A stretch of 28,901 nucleotides of DNA. Source: UBA12403 sp043808565 (GTDB taxonomy: Bacteria; Patescibacteriota; Patescibacteriia; UBA9934; GWF2-40-263). Both the position numbers and the translations under genes were made by a program. Below are positions 1 through 6,431 of the stretch, one piece after another. Location of the stretch: assembly GCA_043808565.1 (NCBI GenBank), contig JAZDEQ010000075.1, positions 1 to 28,901 of the forward strand, read 5' to 3'. Under the pieces are notes generated by a model. The model saw nothing but the letters and a program-made list of their open reading frames with translations, did no database searches and was not told the origin of the DNA. How positions within the stretch are numbered: the stretch's first letter is position 1; every line of letters begins with the position of its first letter.

Positions 1-141
1 GAATATACGAATTTGGTTTTTGTTGAAGGACACAAAGGTTACAAGGAGAGCAAGAGGAATATTTTTTCATTTTCCTTTTGTCACCATTGTAACCTTTGAG
101 CCCAAACATTCGTATATTCGTTACTTTTCGTAATTCGTAAC
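1..141. repeat. Nested inverted repeats upstream of nusA
   Basis: The outer pair is the dispersed TTACGAATTACGAAAAG family: the left arm is cut by the window edge (1-17, GAATATACGAATTTGG) and the right arm lies at 102-141. Two further copies lie at 7918-8023 and 15568-15681. Nested inside is a second inverted repeat: 31-60 (CAAAGGTTA, CAAGGAGAG, CAAGAGG) against 74-100 (CCTTTTGTC, ACCATTGTA, ACCTTTGAG). Its arms repeat with a period of about 9 bp. No convincing promoter or ribosome binding site is visible before nusA. Confidence 0.8.
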
Positions 142-150
142 CCATACATT

Positions 151-1497
151 ATGTCCAGCCCAATTGAACAAGCCATGCGGCAAATTTGTGAGGAAAAAGG
201 TCTCTCCTACGAAACCGTACTCGAGGCTATTTGTAGTGCTCTAGCTGCAGCTTATCGAAAAGATTTTGGTGATACTAACCAAAATGTTGAAGTTAATTTT
301 GATCCAGCCACTGGTGACATGGAAGTTTTTGATGTTAAAACTGTGGTCGAGGATATGGACCTCGAAGAGTTGGCTAAAAAAGAAGAAGAAAAAAAAGCTC
401 GACTCGAAGCTTTGGCCAAAGAGCGCGAGGAAGCCATGGCTCGCGGCGAAGATGTTTCTACCATGTCTTTTGGCGAGGAAGAAGAAGAGGGTCAAAAATT
501 TAATCCCAAAACCGACATCATGTTATCCGAAGCTCGGGTTTTGAAATTTAGTTCCAAGGTCGGCGATATTTTACGCACCGAACTTTCAGTACCCGGGGAT
601 TTTGGTCGCATGGCCGCTATGACGGCCAAACAAGTAGTCATGCAAAAACTGCGTGAAGCTGAGCGAGAAATTGTTTTCAATGAATTTAAAGACCAAGAAG
701 GCAAAGTGCTTAACGGCACAGTCCAGAGAAGGGAAGGCCGAATTGTTTTGATTGAAATTGGTCGAGCCGTGGGCATTTTAAAACCAGAAGATCAAATTGA
801 AACTGAACGTTATGTTACCGGCGATCGTCTAAAAGTTTACGTTCGTCAAGTAGCTTTGGGTAGTCGTGGTCCAGAAATTTTGCTTTCTCGAACCGCCGAT
901 GAATTGGTTACGGCCATATTCATGACAGAAATTCCCGAGGTGGCTGAAGGCGCAGTGGAAATCAAAATTGTTTCTCGTGAAGCTGGGGCTCGTTCTAAAG
1001 TGGCTGTGGCTACCACTGATCCAAATTTTGACCCGATTGGCGCTTGTATTGGTCAACGCGGCTCGCGCATTCAAACGGTTATTAGTGCTTTGGGTGGAGA
1101 AAAAATTGATCTTATCGAATGGAGCGAAGATCCAGCGGTTTTTATTTCTCACTCTTTGGCGCCAGCCAAGGTTACCAGTATTGAATTAGTTGAAGACGAG
1201 CACCTGGCTTTAGTTAAAGTTGCGGCCGAGCAACTGTCATTAGCCATTGGCCGTTTGGGTCAAAACGTCCGTTTGGCAGCCAAACTTACTGGTTGGAAAA
1301 TTAATGTCACCGAGGACGGCAAAGCCAAGGGGGTTGAAGCACCAGACGCACCAGAGGCGGCGGAGGCAGCAGATGCATCGGAGGCAACAAAGATTGAAAC
1401 CGAAAATGATTCTTTGCCTTCAGCTTCTCTTGTTGAGTTAAACCAAGAGGAACCAGAGAAAATCGAAGAAGAAGCGGAAGAGAAAAAAGAAGACTAG
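151..1497 (+). CDS. nusA: Transcription termination/antitermination factor NusA
   Basis: NusA binds RNA polymerase and nascent RNA and modulates pausing, termination and antitermination. The 448-residue protein shows the NusA N-terminal domain (about 1-70 and 125-180), an S1 RNA-binding domain (about 185-250), KH1 with the GQRG loop at 301-304, and KH2 with GRLG at 367-370. Residues about 71-118 are a Lys/Glu-rich, probably coiled-coil insertion (EELAKKEEEKKA then GEEEEEGQ) inside the N-terminal domain that typical NusA lacks. After KH2 there is only a low-complexity tail: residues about 396-414 are an Ala/Glu/Asp-rich stretch encoded by 9-base DNA repeats (1336-1398), followed by an acidic end. 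The start is the first ATG of the frame and agrees with NusA N-termini. No Shine-Dalgarno is present. Identity is very secure. Confidence 0.97.
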   Translation: MSSPIEQAMRQICEEKGLSYETVLEAICSALAAAYRKDFGDTNQNVEVNFDPATGDMEVFDVKTVVEDMDLEELAKKEEEKKARLEALAKEREEAMARGEDVSTMSFGEEEEEGQKFNPKTDIMLSEARVLKFSSKVGDILRTELSVPGDFGRMAAMTAKQVVMQKLREAEREIVFNEFKDQEGKVLNGTVQRREGRIVLIEIGRAVGILKPEDQIETERYVTGDRLKVYVRQVALGSRGPEILLSRTADELVTAIFMTEIPEVAEGAVEIKIVSREAGARSKVAVATTDPNFDPIGACIGQRGSRIQTVISALGGEKIDLIEWSEDPAVFISHSLAPAKVTSIELVEDEHLALVKVAAEQLSLAIGRLGQNVRLAAKLTGWKINVTEDGKAKGVEAPDAPEAAEAADASEATKIETENDSLPSASLVELNQEEPEKIEEEAEEKKED

Positions 1498-1572
1498 AAA
1501 AAAGTTTTTAACACAACTAGTACCAAAAAAGTTGCCTTTGAAGCCTTTGTTGCCTCTGATGCCTTTTATTCC
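1336..1572. repeat. 9-bp-period inverted repeat spanning nusA 3' end and nusA-yidC gap
   Basis: The left arm (1336-1398, inside nusA) runs in 9-base steps of the type GAGGCAGCA, GATGCATCG, GAGGCAACA. The right arm (1531-1572, intergenic) runs GCCTTTGAA, GCCTTTGTT, GCCTCTGAT, GCCTTTTAT. The reverse complement of the right arm aligns with the end of the left arm. Because 9 is a multiple of 3, the left arm stays in frame and encodes the NusA tail. The arms could pair in the mRNA around the nusA stop codon. Confidence 0.75.
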
Positions 1573-1584
1573 GTTAATTAAATT

Positions 1585-2322
1585 ATGTTTCACACCATTC
1601 TTTACCAGCCGCTCTTTAACCTGTTGATTTGGCTTTACAATGTTATTCCGGGTCATGATTTGGGTTTTGCCATCATTGGTATTTCTCTTTTGATTCGTTT
1701 AGCTCTTTGGCCATTATCACGAGTTTCTCTGAAATCACAAAAAGCCCTACAAGATCTTCAACCGAAACTTGAGGAAATTAAAGTTCAATATAAAGATGAT
1801 AAGGAAAAATTGGCCAAGGCCATGATGGAGTTGTATAAGAGCGAAAAGGTTAACCCCATGTCGTCTTGTTTGCCTTTGTTAATTCAGCTACCAATTTTAT
1901 GGGCGCTTTATCGGGTTCTGAGCGACGGCATGAACATGGAAAGTTTGGTGAATTTGTATCCTTTTGTGGTTCGACCGGAATTTATTAATTTAAATTTTTT
2001 AGGTTTTATCAATCTGGCTGAACCGCATGTGGTTATGGCGGTAATTGCCGGTATTTTGCAATTTGTTCAAACCAAAATGCTCATGGCCAAACGGCCACCT
2101 AAAAAAGTCCGTAAAGATCCTGGGGCTAAGGATGAGGACATGATGACCCAAATGAATAAATCCATGCTTTATTTAATGCCGGTTATGACGGTGGTTATCG
2201 GTGCTTCGTTGCCCGGCGGTCTTACTTTGTACTGGATTATTATGAATGTTTTTGCAATTATTCAACAATTTTTAACTTTTAAGAAAAAGAAGGTTGGTGA
2301 AGTTGAGGTGGTTAAGACGTAA
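1585..2322 (+). CDS. yidC: YidC/Oxa1-family membrane protein insertase
   Basis: YidC inserts membrane proteins alone or together with SecYEG. The 245-residue protein matches the short Gram-positive-like form that lacks the large periplasmic domain. It begins near TM1 (about residues 5-20), has the hydrophilic-groove arginine (R38, in LLIRLALWPLSR), a cytoplasmic helical hairpin (about 48-88, QKALQDLQPKLEEIKVQYKDD), the family signature NPMSSCLPLLIQLPILWALYR (about 90-110), further membrane segments (about 146-165, 193-208, 212-230) and a basic C-terminal tail. The region before TM1 is very short, so no signal peptide or lipobox is seen. Position after nusA may be co-transcription or chance. 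No Shine-Dalgarno precedes the ATG. Family assignment is secure. Confidence 0.96.
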   Translation: MFHTILYQPLFNLLIWLYNVIPGHDLGFAIIGISLLIRLALWPLSRVSLKSQKALQDLQPKLEEIKVQYKDDKEKLAKAMMELYKSEKVNPMSSCLPLLIQLPILWALYRVLSDGMNMESLVNLYPFVVRPEFINLNFLGFINLAEPHVVMAVIAGILQFVQTKMLMAKRPPKKVRKDPGAKDEDMMTQMNKSMLYLMPVMTVVIGASLPGGLTLYWIIMNVFAIIQQFLTFKKKKVGEVEVVKT

Positions 2323-2324
2323 AA

Positions 2325-2425
2325 ATGTAGATGGTAGAAAACGTAGATGTAAAATCTGCGTTTTTTGTTTATTTTTTTTCAAAAAGGCCAAAAATCTACG
2401 TCTTCTACGTTCTACGTTTTATACG
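2325..2425. repeat. Inverted repeat with about 9-bp period (CTACGT units)
   Basis: The left arm 2325-2360 (GTAGATG, GTAGAAAAC, GTAGATGTA) is complementary to the right arm 2392-2425 (CTACGTCTT, CTACGTT, CTACGTTTT). The T-rich loop (2361-2385) may make this the 3' hairpin/terminator of yidC. The unit sequence differs from the other loci in the window but the architecture is the same. Confidence 0.7.
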
Positions 2426-2429
2426 CCAA

Positions 2430-2464
2430 TTATCCACACCAAATTTTTGTCCTCGTGCTAAGAT
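2430..2464 (+). promoter_or_regulatory. Putative promoter with extended -10 and perfect DnaA-box 9-mer
   Basis: TTATCCACA (2430-2438) is a perfect match to the DnaA-box consensus and is followed by an extended -10, TGC-TAAGAT (2456-2464). No well-spaced -35 is visible. The -10 ends 8 bases before the ATG at 2473, so the transcript would be leaderless or nearly so. Related 9-mers sit in front of the four G-tract promoters. Confidence 0.45.
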
Positions 2465-2472
2465 AGCCCTGT

Positions 2473-3435
2473 ATGGATCAGGAGAAAACCACGGCTCTTG
2501 AAGTGGCTATTGTCCGAACTTTAGCCTGGTTTTCGTTATTTGAATATCCGTTGACCGCCTTTGAATTATGGAAGTATCTTTATCAGCCAGATAAAAAATA
2601 TTCTTTGATTGAGGTTGAAAAAACCCTTTCAGAAAGCCAGCGGCTGACGGAAAAAATAAATTTTGAGCGTGGTTTTTATTTTTGGCCAAAAAATAAAGAT
2701 GATGATTTTGTTTCGGTACATCAAACCAAGTTTTTAGACGCGGCTAAAAAATATAAAAAACTTCGTCGGGCGGCTTACTATTTTTCTTTACTGCCTTTTG
2801 TTCGGGCGGTGTTTACTTGTAATAATTTAGATTGGCACAACACGGCGCCCGGCAGTGACATTGATTTATTCATTGTTGTTAAACCAGGAACAATTTGGTT
2901 AAGCCGTTTGTTGTTAGTGGCGCCATTTGCTTTATTCAAAAAACGTCCGCATCCTTATTCTACACCCCTCCAACCTCGGGGGAGGGGTTGGGGAGGGGGT
3001 GCCGACCCCTTCTGTTTTTCTTTTTTTACCACGGCTGATAATTTAAATTTTAAAAATCTTTTGTTGCCCGAGAGTGACCCATATTTTGTTTATTGGCTAG
3101 CTTCTTTAATGCCAATTTTCGACCGAGAAGAGATTCAAAAGAAAATTTGGCAAGAAAATTCTTGGCTAAAAGAAATTTTACCTAATGTTTTTCCGCGTAA
3201 TATTCATGAAGAAATTCAACCAAAGCATTTATGGGTTTTACCTCTAGATTTTTTAAAAATGTTTGAGGACGCGGCTCGATATTGGCAACAAAAATTTTTA
3301 CCGTGTGAATTACGCGATACAGCCAATCTTGATTCACGAGTGGTTATCTCGGAGCAGATGTTAAAATTTCATACCAATGACCGACGACAGCATTTTTACG
3401 ATGAGTGGCAAAAAAGATTGGCAAAAATTTTATGA
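2473..3435 (+). CDS. Nucleotidyltransferase-fold protein (Pol-beta superfamily-like)
   Basis: The 320-residue protein has an N-terminal region resembling a winged helix (about 5-75) followed by a nucleotidyltransferase core. The clearest motif is GSDIDLFIV (residues 127-135), the Asp-x-Asp metal site of the superfamily, followed by KPGTIWLSRLLL. The usual first Gly-Ser motif upstream of it is degraded here (FTCNNLDW), so catalytic competence is uncertain. Residues about 162-178 (Pro/Arg/Gly-rich) are encoded by a dispersed GC-rich repeat (2963-3002) inserted in frame in a loop, just before the conserved DPFCFSFF segment. Its stop overlaps the start of the O-antigen ligase gene by 4 bases (ATGA), so the two are translationally coupled, and a role in surface glycan assembly is possible but only inferred from that. 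Substrate unknown. Confidence 0.7.
   Translation: MDQEKTTALEVAIVRTLAWFSLFEYPLTAFELWKYLYQPDKKYSLIEVEKTLSESQRLTEKINFERGFYFWPKNKDDDFVSVHQTKFLDAAKKYKKLRRAAYYFSLLPFVRAVFTCNNLDWHNTAPGSDIDLFIVVKPGTIWLSRLLLVAPFALFKKRPHPYSTPLQPRGRGWGGGADPFCFSFFTTADNLNFKNLLLPESDPYFVYWLASLMPIFDREEIQKKIWQENSWLKEILPNVFPRNIHEEIQPKHLWVLPLDFLKMFEDAARYWQQKFLPCELRDTANLDSRVVISEQMLKFHTNDRRQHFYDEWQKRLAKIL
2963..3002. repeat. GC-rich REP-like repeat inside the nucleotidyltransferase gene
   Basis: CACCCCTCCAACC is followed at once by its imperfect inverse GGGGGAGGGGTTGG and GGAGGGGGTG. It is related in sequence to the repeats at 3519-3600 and 28712-28784. It sits in frame and adds a short Pro/Arg/Gly-rich loop without breaking the reading frame. 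Confidence 0.75.
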
Positions 3436-4754
3436 TTCGCGAAAAGCTTGGAAGTTTTTTAACTTATCTTTGTTTGTTTCTTCTGCCGTGGCAAGCGGTG
3501 TGGATTTATGGCTATATTCCCCCTCTCCCCGGGGGAGAGGGGTTAGGCCTGCCCGCCACAGCCCTGGCGACGGCGGGGGTGAGGGCAATGGGCGAGGGGG
3601 AATATTGGAAGTTAATGATTTACGCGGTTCAGATTTTAATTTTAATTGCTGTATTAGTGCGTGGAAAAATTAAGACCTCGGATTTGCTAAAAAATGTTTT
3701 AAAAAATGGTTGGTTATTTTTTGGCGCGGTTTTGATTTCTTGTTTTTTTTCGGTTAGTCCTTATTTATCTTTTGGTTTTTCGTTTCATGTTTTATCGGCC
3801 CTGCTTCTGTTTTGGCTGTTGCTTGACGAACGAATTGAAACCAGAAAAATTATTTGGTTTTTTGTTCTTGGACTCATTGTTCCGTGTCTTCTTGGATGGT
3901 GGCAGGTTTTGGCTGGTTGGAGTCCAGCGGCAACGATTTTTGGTTTATCCGAACATTTGGTCTCGGTGTCCGGAACAGCGGTTGTCGAAACGGTTGGCGG
4001 ACGGTTAATGCGAGCCTACGGATCATTTCCACATCCAAATATTTTTGGTGGATTTTTGGCGGTTGGAATTTTGATGATGTTGGGACGAACCGGAAGACGA
4101 ACGATAAATTTAATAATTTTATTTTTATTATCAGCGACATTGGTCGTGACATTTTCTCGATCGGCCTGGTTGGCATTGATTATTGGCATCGTTTCATTTT
4201 TTATTTGGAGTGCGATTTACAAAATTAAAATTCCTCGGAATTTTTTATTCGGTCTCACTGTTGCCTCCGTTGCCATTGTTGCCTCTGTTGCTATATTCCA
4301 CCCCGCAATTTTTACCCGCGTTACTGCCACCGACCGTCTTGAGACCAAATCGCTCACCGAACGCCAGACTGAATATCAAATGATTGGTGAGGTAATAAAA
4401 ATTAATCCCTTTGTCGGCGTCGGGGCTGGGGCTTATACAGTCGCCTCGGCGGAAAAATTTCCTAATCACGAGGTTTGGTTTTATCAGCCAATGCATAATT
4501 CGATTTTATTAATTTTCGCCGAACTCGGAATTTTTGGGTTGTTGTTTTTGGTGAGATTTTTGTGGGCGGTTTTTGTTCGAATTAAACGTAGGGGCGAATG
4601 GCCATTCGCCCCTACGGTAACGATGATGACCACAATGATAATTTTATCTGTTTTCGACCATTATTTGTGGAACGGTTGGGCTGGTTTGGGACCGGTGGCC
4701 GTGGTTTTGGCGGTGGGTTTGAAAAATTTGATTAATAAGGATGTTTTTCCATAA
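3432..4754 (+). CDS. O-antigen ligase/polymerase-like polytopic membrane protein
   Basis: A 440-residue multi-spanning membrane protein of the O-antigen ligase (Wzy_C/WaaL-like) family, which polymerises or transfers undecaprenyl-linked glycans on the outer face of the membrane. Family hallmarks are GSFPHPNIFGGFLAV (about residues 197-211), TFSRSAWLALI (about 240-250), the large extracytoplasmic loop with GVGAGAY, and HNSILLIFAELGIFGLL near the C-terminus. I chose the ATG at 3432, which overlaps the upstream stop as ATGA, over the in-frame ATG at 3405. Three DNA repeats lie inside the gene in frame: a REP-like element (3519-3600, residues about 30-57, Gly/Pro/Ala-rich), a 9-base tandem repeat (4260-4293, encoding VASVAIVASVA in a membrane helix) and a 30-bp perfect palindrome (4587-4616, exactly 10 codons). 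A degenerate copy of the 3' end lies at 5465-5541. Exact substrate unknown. Confidence 0.85.
   Translation: MIREKLGSFLTYLCLFLLPWQAVWIYGYIPPLPGGEGLGLPATALATAGVRAMGEGEYWKLMIYAVQILILIAVLVRGKIKTSDLLKNVLKNGWLFFGAVLISCFFSVSPYLSFGFSFHVLSALLLFWLLLDERIETRKIIWFFVLGLIVPCLLGWWQVLAGWSPAATIFGLSEHLVSVSGTAVVETVGGRLMRAYGSFPHPNIFGGFLAVGILMMLGRTGRRTINLIILFLLSATLVVTFSRSAWLALIIGIVSFFIWSAIYKIKIPRNFLFGLTVASVAIVASVAIFHPAIFTRVTATDRLETKSLTERQTEYQMIGEVIKINPFVGVGAGAYTVASAEKFPNHEVWFYQPMHNSILLIFAELGIFGLLFLVRFLWAVFVRIKRRGEWPFAPTVTMMTTMIILSVFDHYLWNGWAGLGPVAVVLAVGLKNLINKDVFP
3519..3600. repeat. REP-like double hairpin in frame in the ligase gene
   Basis: CCCCTCTCCCC (3520-3530) faces GGGGAGAGGGG (3532-3542) across one base. 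It is followed by TTAGG and a second stem CCCGCC...GGCGGG (3551-3576), then a G-rich end. The TTAGG-flanked GGGGAGAGG core recurs near 28770-28784. It encodes about 28 residues that look foreign to the membrane protein. Confidence 0.8.
4260..4293 (+). repeat. 9-bp tandem repeat within ligase coding sequence
   Basis: Four units of GTTGCCTCC, GTTGCCATT, GTTGCCTCT, GTTGCTATA encode Val-Ala-Ser/Ile triplets in a predicted membrane helix. The unit is of the same type as the inverted arms near nusA and the S23 gene, but no second arm is seen nearby. Confidence 0.65.
4587..4616. repeat. 30-bp perfect palindrome in frame in ligase gene
   Basis: CGTAGGGGCGAATGG is followed immediately by its exact reverse complement CCATTCGCCCCTACG. 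The 30 bases fall exactly on codon boundaries and encode RRGEWPFAPT in a loop between membrane segments. The type (TAGGGGCG...CGCCCCTA) resembles a widely dispersed bacterial intergenic repeat known to me only in general terms. Confidence 0.85.
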
Positions 4755-4857
4755 ATTCGGCGATCGCCGGAATTATGGAGAAAAATTAAAGGACTAGTTG
4801 ATTTCTTCAAGATAGACCCGATCGGGTCCAAATTGAAGAAATCCAATGTTGACTAGT
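4749..4857. repeat. Two large palindromes after the ligase gene
   Basis: The first (4749-4778) overlaps the ligase stop: CCATAAATTCGGCGA against TCGCCGGAATTATGG, nearly perfect. The second (4801-4842) is ATTTCTTCAA, a 4-base mismatch, then the palindrome GACCCGATCGGGTC, a 4-base mismatch, and TTGAAGAAAT. It is flanked by ACTAGT on both sides (4793-4798 and 4852-4857). They may act as 3' ends for the ligase transcript or as protein-binding sites. No gene is seen between 4755 and 5007. Confidence 0.7.
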
Positions 4858-4898
4858 AGGTTTCTTAAAAAAACTAAACGATCGTTGCTGTTTTGAAG

Positions 4899-4926
4899 AA
4901 AAAATAACACCCAGCGTTATTTTTTT
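4899..4926 (+). terminator. Rho-independent terminator before cassette 1
   Basis: The stem AAAATAAC (4901-4908) and GTTATTTT (4916-4923) with a 7-base loop is followed by further T. It lies immediately upstream of the G-tract promoter module, as in the other cassettes. Confidence 0.75.
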
Positions 4927-4929
4927 GTT

Positions 4930-4976
4930 TTATCCACCTATTTACTTGTGTTTTTAGTGGGGGGGGGGGGTAAAAT
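4930..4976 (+). promoter_or_regulatory. G-tract spacer promoter 1 (G12, spacer 19)
   Basis: The order is TTATCCACC (4930-4938, one base from a DnaA box), 7 bases, -35 TTGTGT (4946-4951), a 19-base spacer ending in 12 G (4959-4970), and -10 TAAAAT (4971-4976). A conserved AT-rich leader with AATTAATT (4991-4998) follows, 17 bases before the ATG at 5008. A change of 2 G would restore the 17-base optimum, so slippage should switch this promoter. Phase variation is inferred from architecture. Confidence 0.75.
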
Positions 4977-5007
4977 GAGGTTAATTTAAAAATTAATTTT
5001 ATTTTTT

Positions 5008-5316
5008 ATGTTAGAATTTGAAAGTGTTGGTGAGTTATCTTTTGAACAAATGAAAAATTTAGTGGGAACAGAAGTGACTTTTGCGGTACCGGAACATACT
5101 TTAGAAGAACATATGGGCAGAGGTTTAGCTGAAAAAGATTTTGAAGCAATTCGAAAATTTCCAAGATTAAGAGGAAAGATTGAAAAACATAAAATGGATG
5201 AAAAAGCCGTAAGAATATCTGCGGGTGTTAGAATTGATGGCAGTGGGCAAACAGGTTGGTCACCAATTTTTAGAACCGATGAAGATGTTAAGTTTTGGGA
5301 TGTAAAATTAGTTTAG
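5008..5316 (+). CDS. Orphan protein behind G-tract promoter 1
   Basis: I do not recognise this 102-residue protein. It has no signal peptide, membrane segment or cysteine. It is mildly charged: an N-terminal half with LSFEQMKNLVGTEVTFAVPEHTLEEH, a middle basic helix (about residues 50-66, RKFPRLRGKIEKHK) and a C-terminal half that looks beta-rich (VRISAGVRIDGSGQTGWSPIFRTDEDVKFWDVKLV). It starts with ATG 31 bases after the -10 of the G-tract promoter and ends 9 bases before a heat-shock type promoter. It shares its upstream module, but no evident sequence similarity, with the genes at 6889, 9836 and 10920. The coding call rests on position, promoter and a clean frame; function unknown. Confidence 0.7.
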   Translation: MLEFESVGELSFEQMKNLVGTEVTFAVPEHTLEEHMGRGLAEKDFEAIRKFPRLRGKIEKHKMDEKAVRISAGVRIDGSGQTGWSPIFRTDEDVKFWDVKLV

Positions 5317-5325
5317 TTTTGATTC

Positions 5326-5392
5326 TTGACACCACCCCCCAAAATTCTGTAAAGAAAATAACCCGTTAGCAATCTCGTATTTAGAGTGTTAA
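5326..5392 (+). promoter_or_regulatory. Orphan CIRCE heat-shock promoter (second copy)
   Basis: TTGACA (5326-5331), an 18-base spacer and TAAAGA (5350-5355) are followed by the HrcA operator: TTAGCAATC (5366-5374), 9 bases, GAGTGTTAA (5384-5392). About 85 bases here closely match the groES promoter at 7423-7508, but no chaperone gene follows. The right half-site has one more mismatch to the consensus GAGTGCTAA than the groES copy. What follows is a decayed ligase fragment and then the ATPase. Confidence 0.85.
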
Positions 5393-5464
5393 CGGGTATT
5401 TATTTAATTACTGGTTGGAGAGGTGAAAAATTTCTGATGGATAGGAAGGGCTTAAACAAAAAAG

Positions 5465-5541
5465 GTTTTTCGGCCTGTGGAACAGTTAGGCTGGATTTGG
5501 GCTGGTGGCCGTGGTTTTGGCGGTTTTGTTGCGAAAATCGG
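5465..5541 (+). pseudogene. Remnant of O-antigen ligase 3' end
   Basis: Bases 5476-5524 match 4666-4714, inside the intact ligase gene, without gaps at 43 of 49 positions by eye. In the ligase frame the remnant reads LWNS-stop-AGFGLVAVVLAV against LWNGWAGLGPVAVVLAV, so a TGG codon has become TAG. Similarity fades on both sides. This is the debris of a duplicated or second ligase gene. The rest of the stretch 5393-5623 holds no credible gene. Confidence 0.7.
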
Positions 5542-5582
5542 TTTAGATTCTGCCAAATTTCGGTAGTGACAGTAAGGATTTT

Positions 5583-5611
5583 TTGACAAATTTATGAATT
5601 TATGCTAAATT
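5583..5611 (+). promoter_or_regulatory. Sigma-70-type promoter of the ATPase gene
   Basis: TTGACA (5583-5588), a 17-base spacer, and TAAATT (5606-5611) preceded by TGC (extended -10). An SD-like AAGGCGG lies a few bases before the ATG at 5624, which is unusual in this window. Confidence 0.6.
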
Positions 5612-5623
5612 TAAGGCGGTAAT

Positions 5624-6430
5624 ATGATTAAAAGGTATTTCGACAATTTAGAAGATAACATAAAAAATGGTAAGGTTTTGGTAATTTATGGTCCAAGAAG
5701 AATAGGAAAAACAACCTTGCTTAAACAATATCTTTCAAGGTTTGATGCCAATAAAAAATATAAGCTTGATTCCGGAGACAATATTTTGACTCAACAAATT
5801 TTAAGTTCTCAAAATTTTTCTGAAATTTTAGAGTATGTGTCCGGTTATGACTTAATCGCTATCGATGAAGCCCAACGAATTCCCAATATTGGCATGGGTT
5901 TAAAAATTATTGTTGATCAAAAACCAGAAATTAAAATTATTGCCACTGGTTCGTCGTCATTTGATTTAGCTAACAAAATCGGCGAGCCGCTTACCGGCAG
6001 AAAAATCACCCTGACACTTTACCCGGTTGCTCAAATGGAATTATTGAAAAAGTATAATAATTTTGAATTAAAAGAAAAATTATCCGATTTTTTGATTTTT
6101 GGTGCTTATCCGGAAGTTGTTTTGGCTGAAAGTAAAAAAGAAAAAATAGAAATTTTAAATGAAATTGTGTCATCGTATCTCTTTAAAGATATTCTGGCTT
6201 TAGAAAACATTAAAAATCCAAATTCTTTGATTAAATTATTAAAATTATTGGCTTTTCAAATTGGTAAACCGGTTTCCATCGGTGAATTAGCTATTCAATT
6301 AGGATTAAGTTCACGGACGGTAGAAAAATATCTGGATTTGTTGGAAAAAACTTTTGTTATAAAAACTATTGGCGGTTTTAGTCGGAATCTAAGAAAAGAA
6401 ATTTCCAAAAAAATAAATATTATTTTTTAG
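5624..6430 (+). CDS. AAA_14/DUF4143-type ATPase, N-terminal part (frameshifted)
   Basis: This is the ATPase part of an AAA_14/DUF4143 protein, a family of P-loop ATPases common in mobile and accessory regions and of poorly known function. Visible are Walker A GPRRIGKT (residues 23-30), Walker B LIAIDEAQ (77-84), the sensor-like ATGSSSF (107-113), a GR pair at 125-126, and a winged-helix-like segment (about 220-255, SIGELAIQLGLSSRTVEKYLDLLEKTFVIK). The frame ends early with INIIF-stop, where relatives continue into a conserved KYYFLDNG segment. That segment is found in the -1 frame directly after a run of 7 A (6407-6413), and one extra A would restore a 377-residue protein of normal family length. 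Its own promoter and SD-like motif suggest an insertion between the ligase remnant and cassette 2. Confidence 0.85.
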   Translation: MIKRYFDNLEDNIKNGKVLVIYGPRRIGKTTLLKQYLSRFDANKKYKLDSGDNILTQQILSSQNFSEILEYVSGYDLIAIDEAQRIPNIGMGLKIIVDQKPEIKIIATGSSSFDLANKIGEPLTGRKITLTLYPVAQMELLKKYNNFELKEKLSDFLIFGAYPEVVLAESKKEKIEILNEIVSSYLFKDILALENIKNPNSLIKLLKLLAFQIGKPVSIGELAIQLGLSSRTVEKYLDLLEKTFVIKTIGGFSRNLRKEISKKINIIF

Positions 6431-6431
6431 A

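Noticed and set aside
3405..3431. Earlier start of the O-antigen ligase at 3405
   Set aside because: It lies 30 bases inside the upstream gene and adds a basic, non-membrane extension; the ATGA overlap at 3432 is the usual coupling arrangement.
4971..4992. Short upstream reading frame starting in TAAAATGAGG, which could be a leader peptide
   Set aside because: The ATG is absent in promoter 4 (TAAAATAAAG), the frames differ in length, and the ATG lies within the -10 region upstream of any likely transcript start.
5386..5586. 66-residue frame after the orphan CIRCE, apparently heat-shock controlled
   Set aside because: It begins inside the operator, its codons are not protein-like, and its 3' part is the decayed ligase fragment read in another frame.
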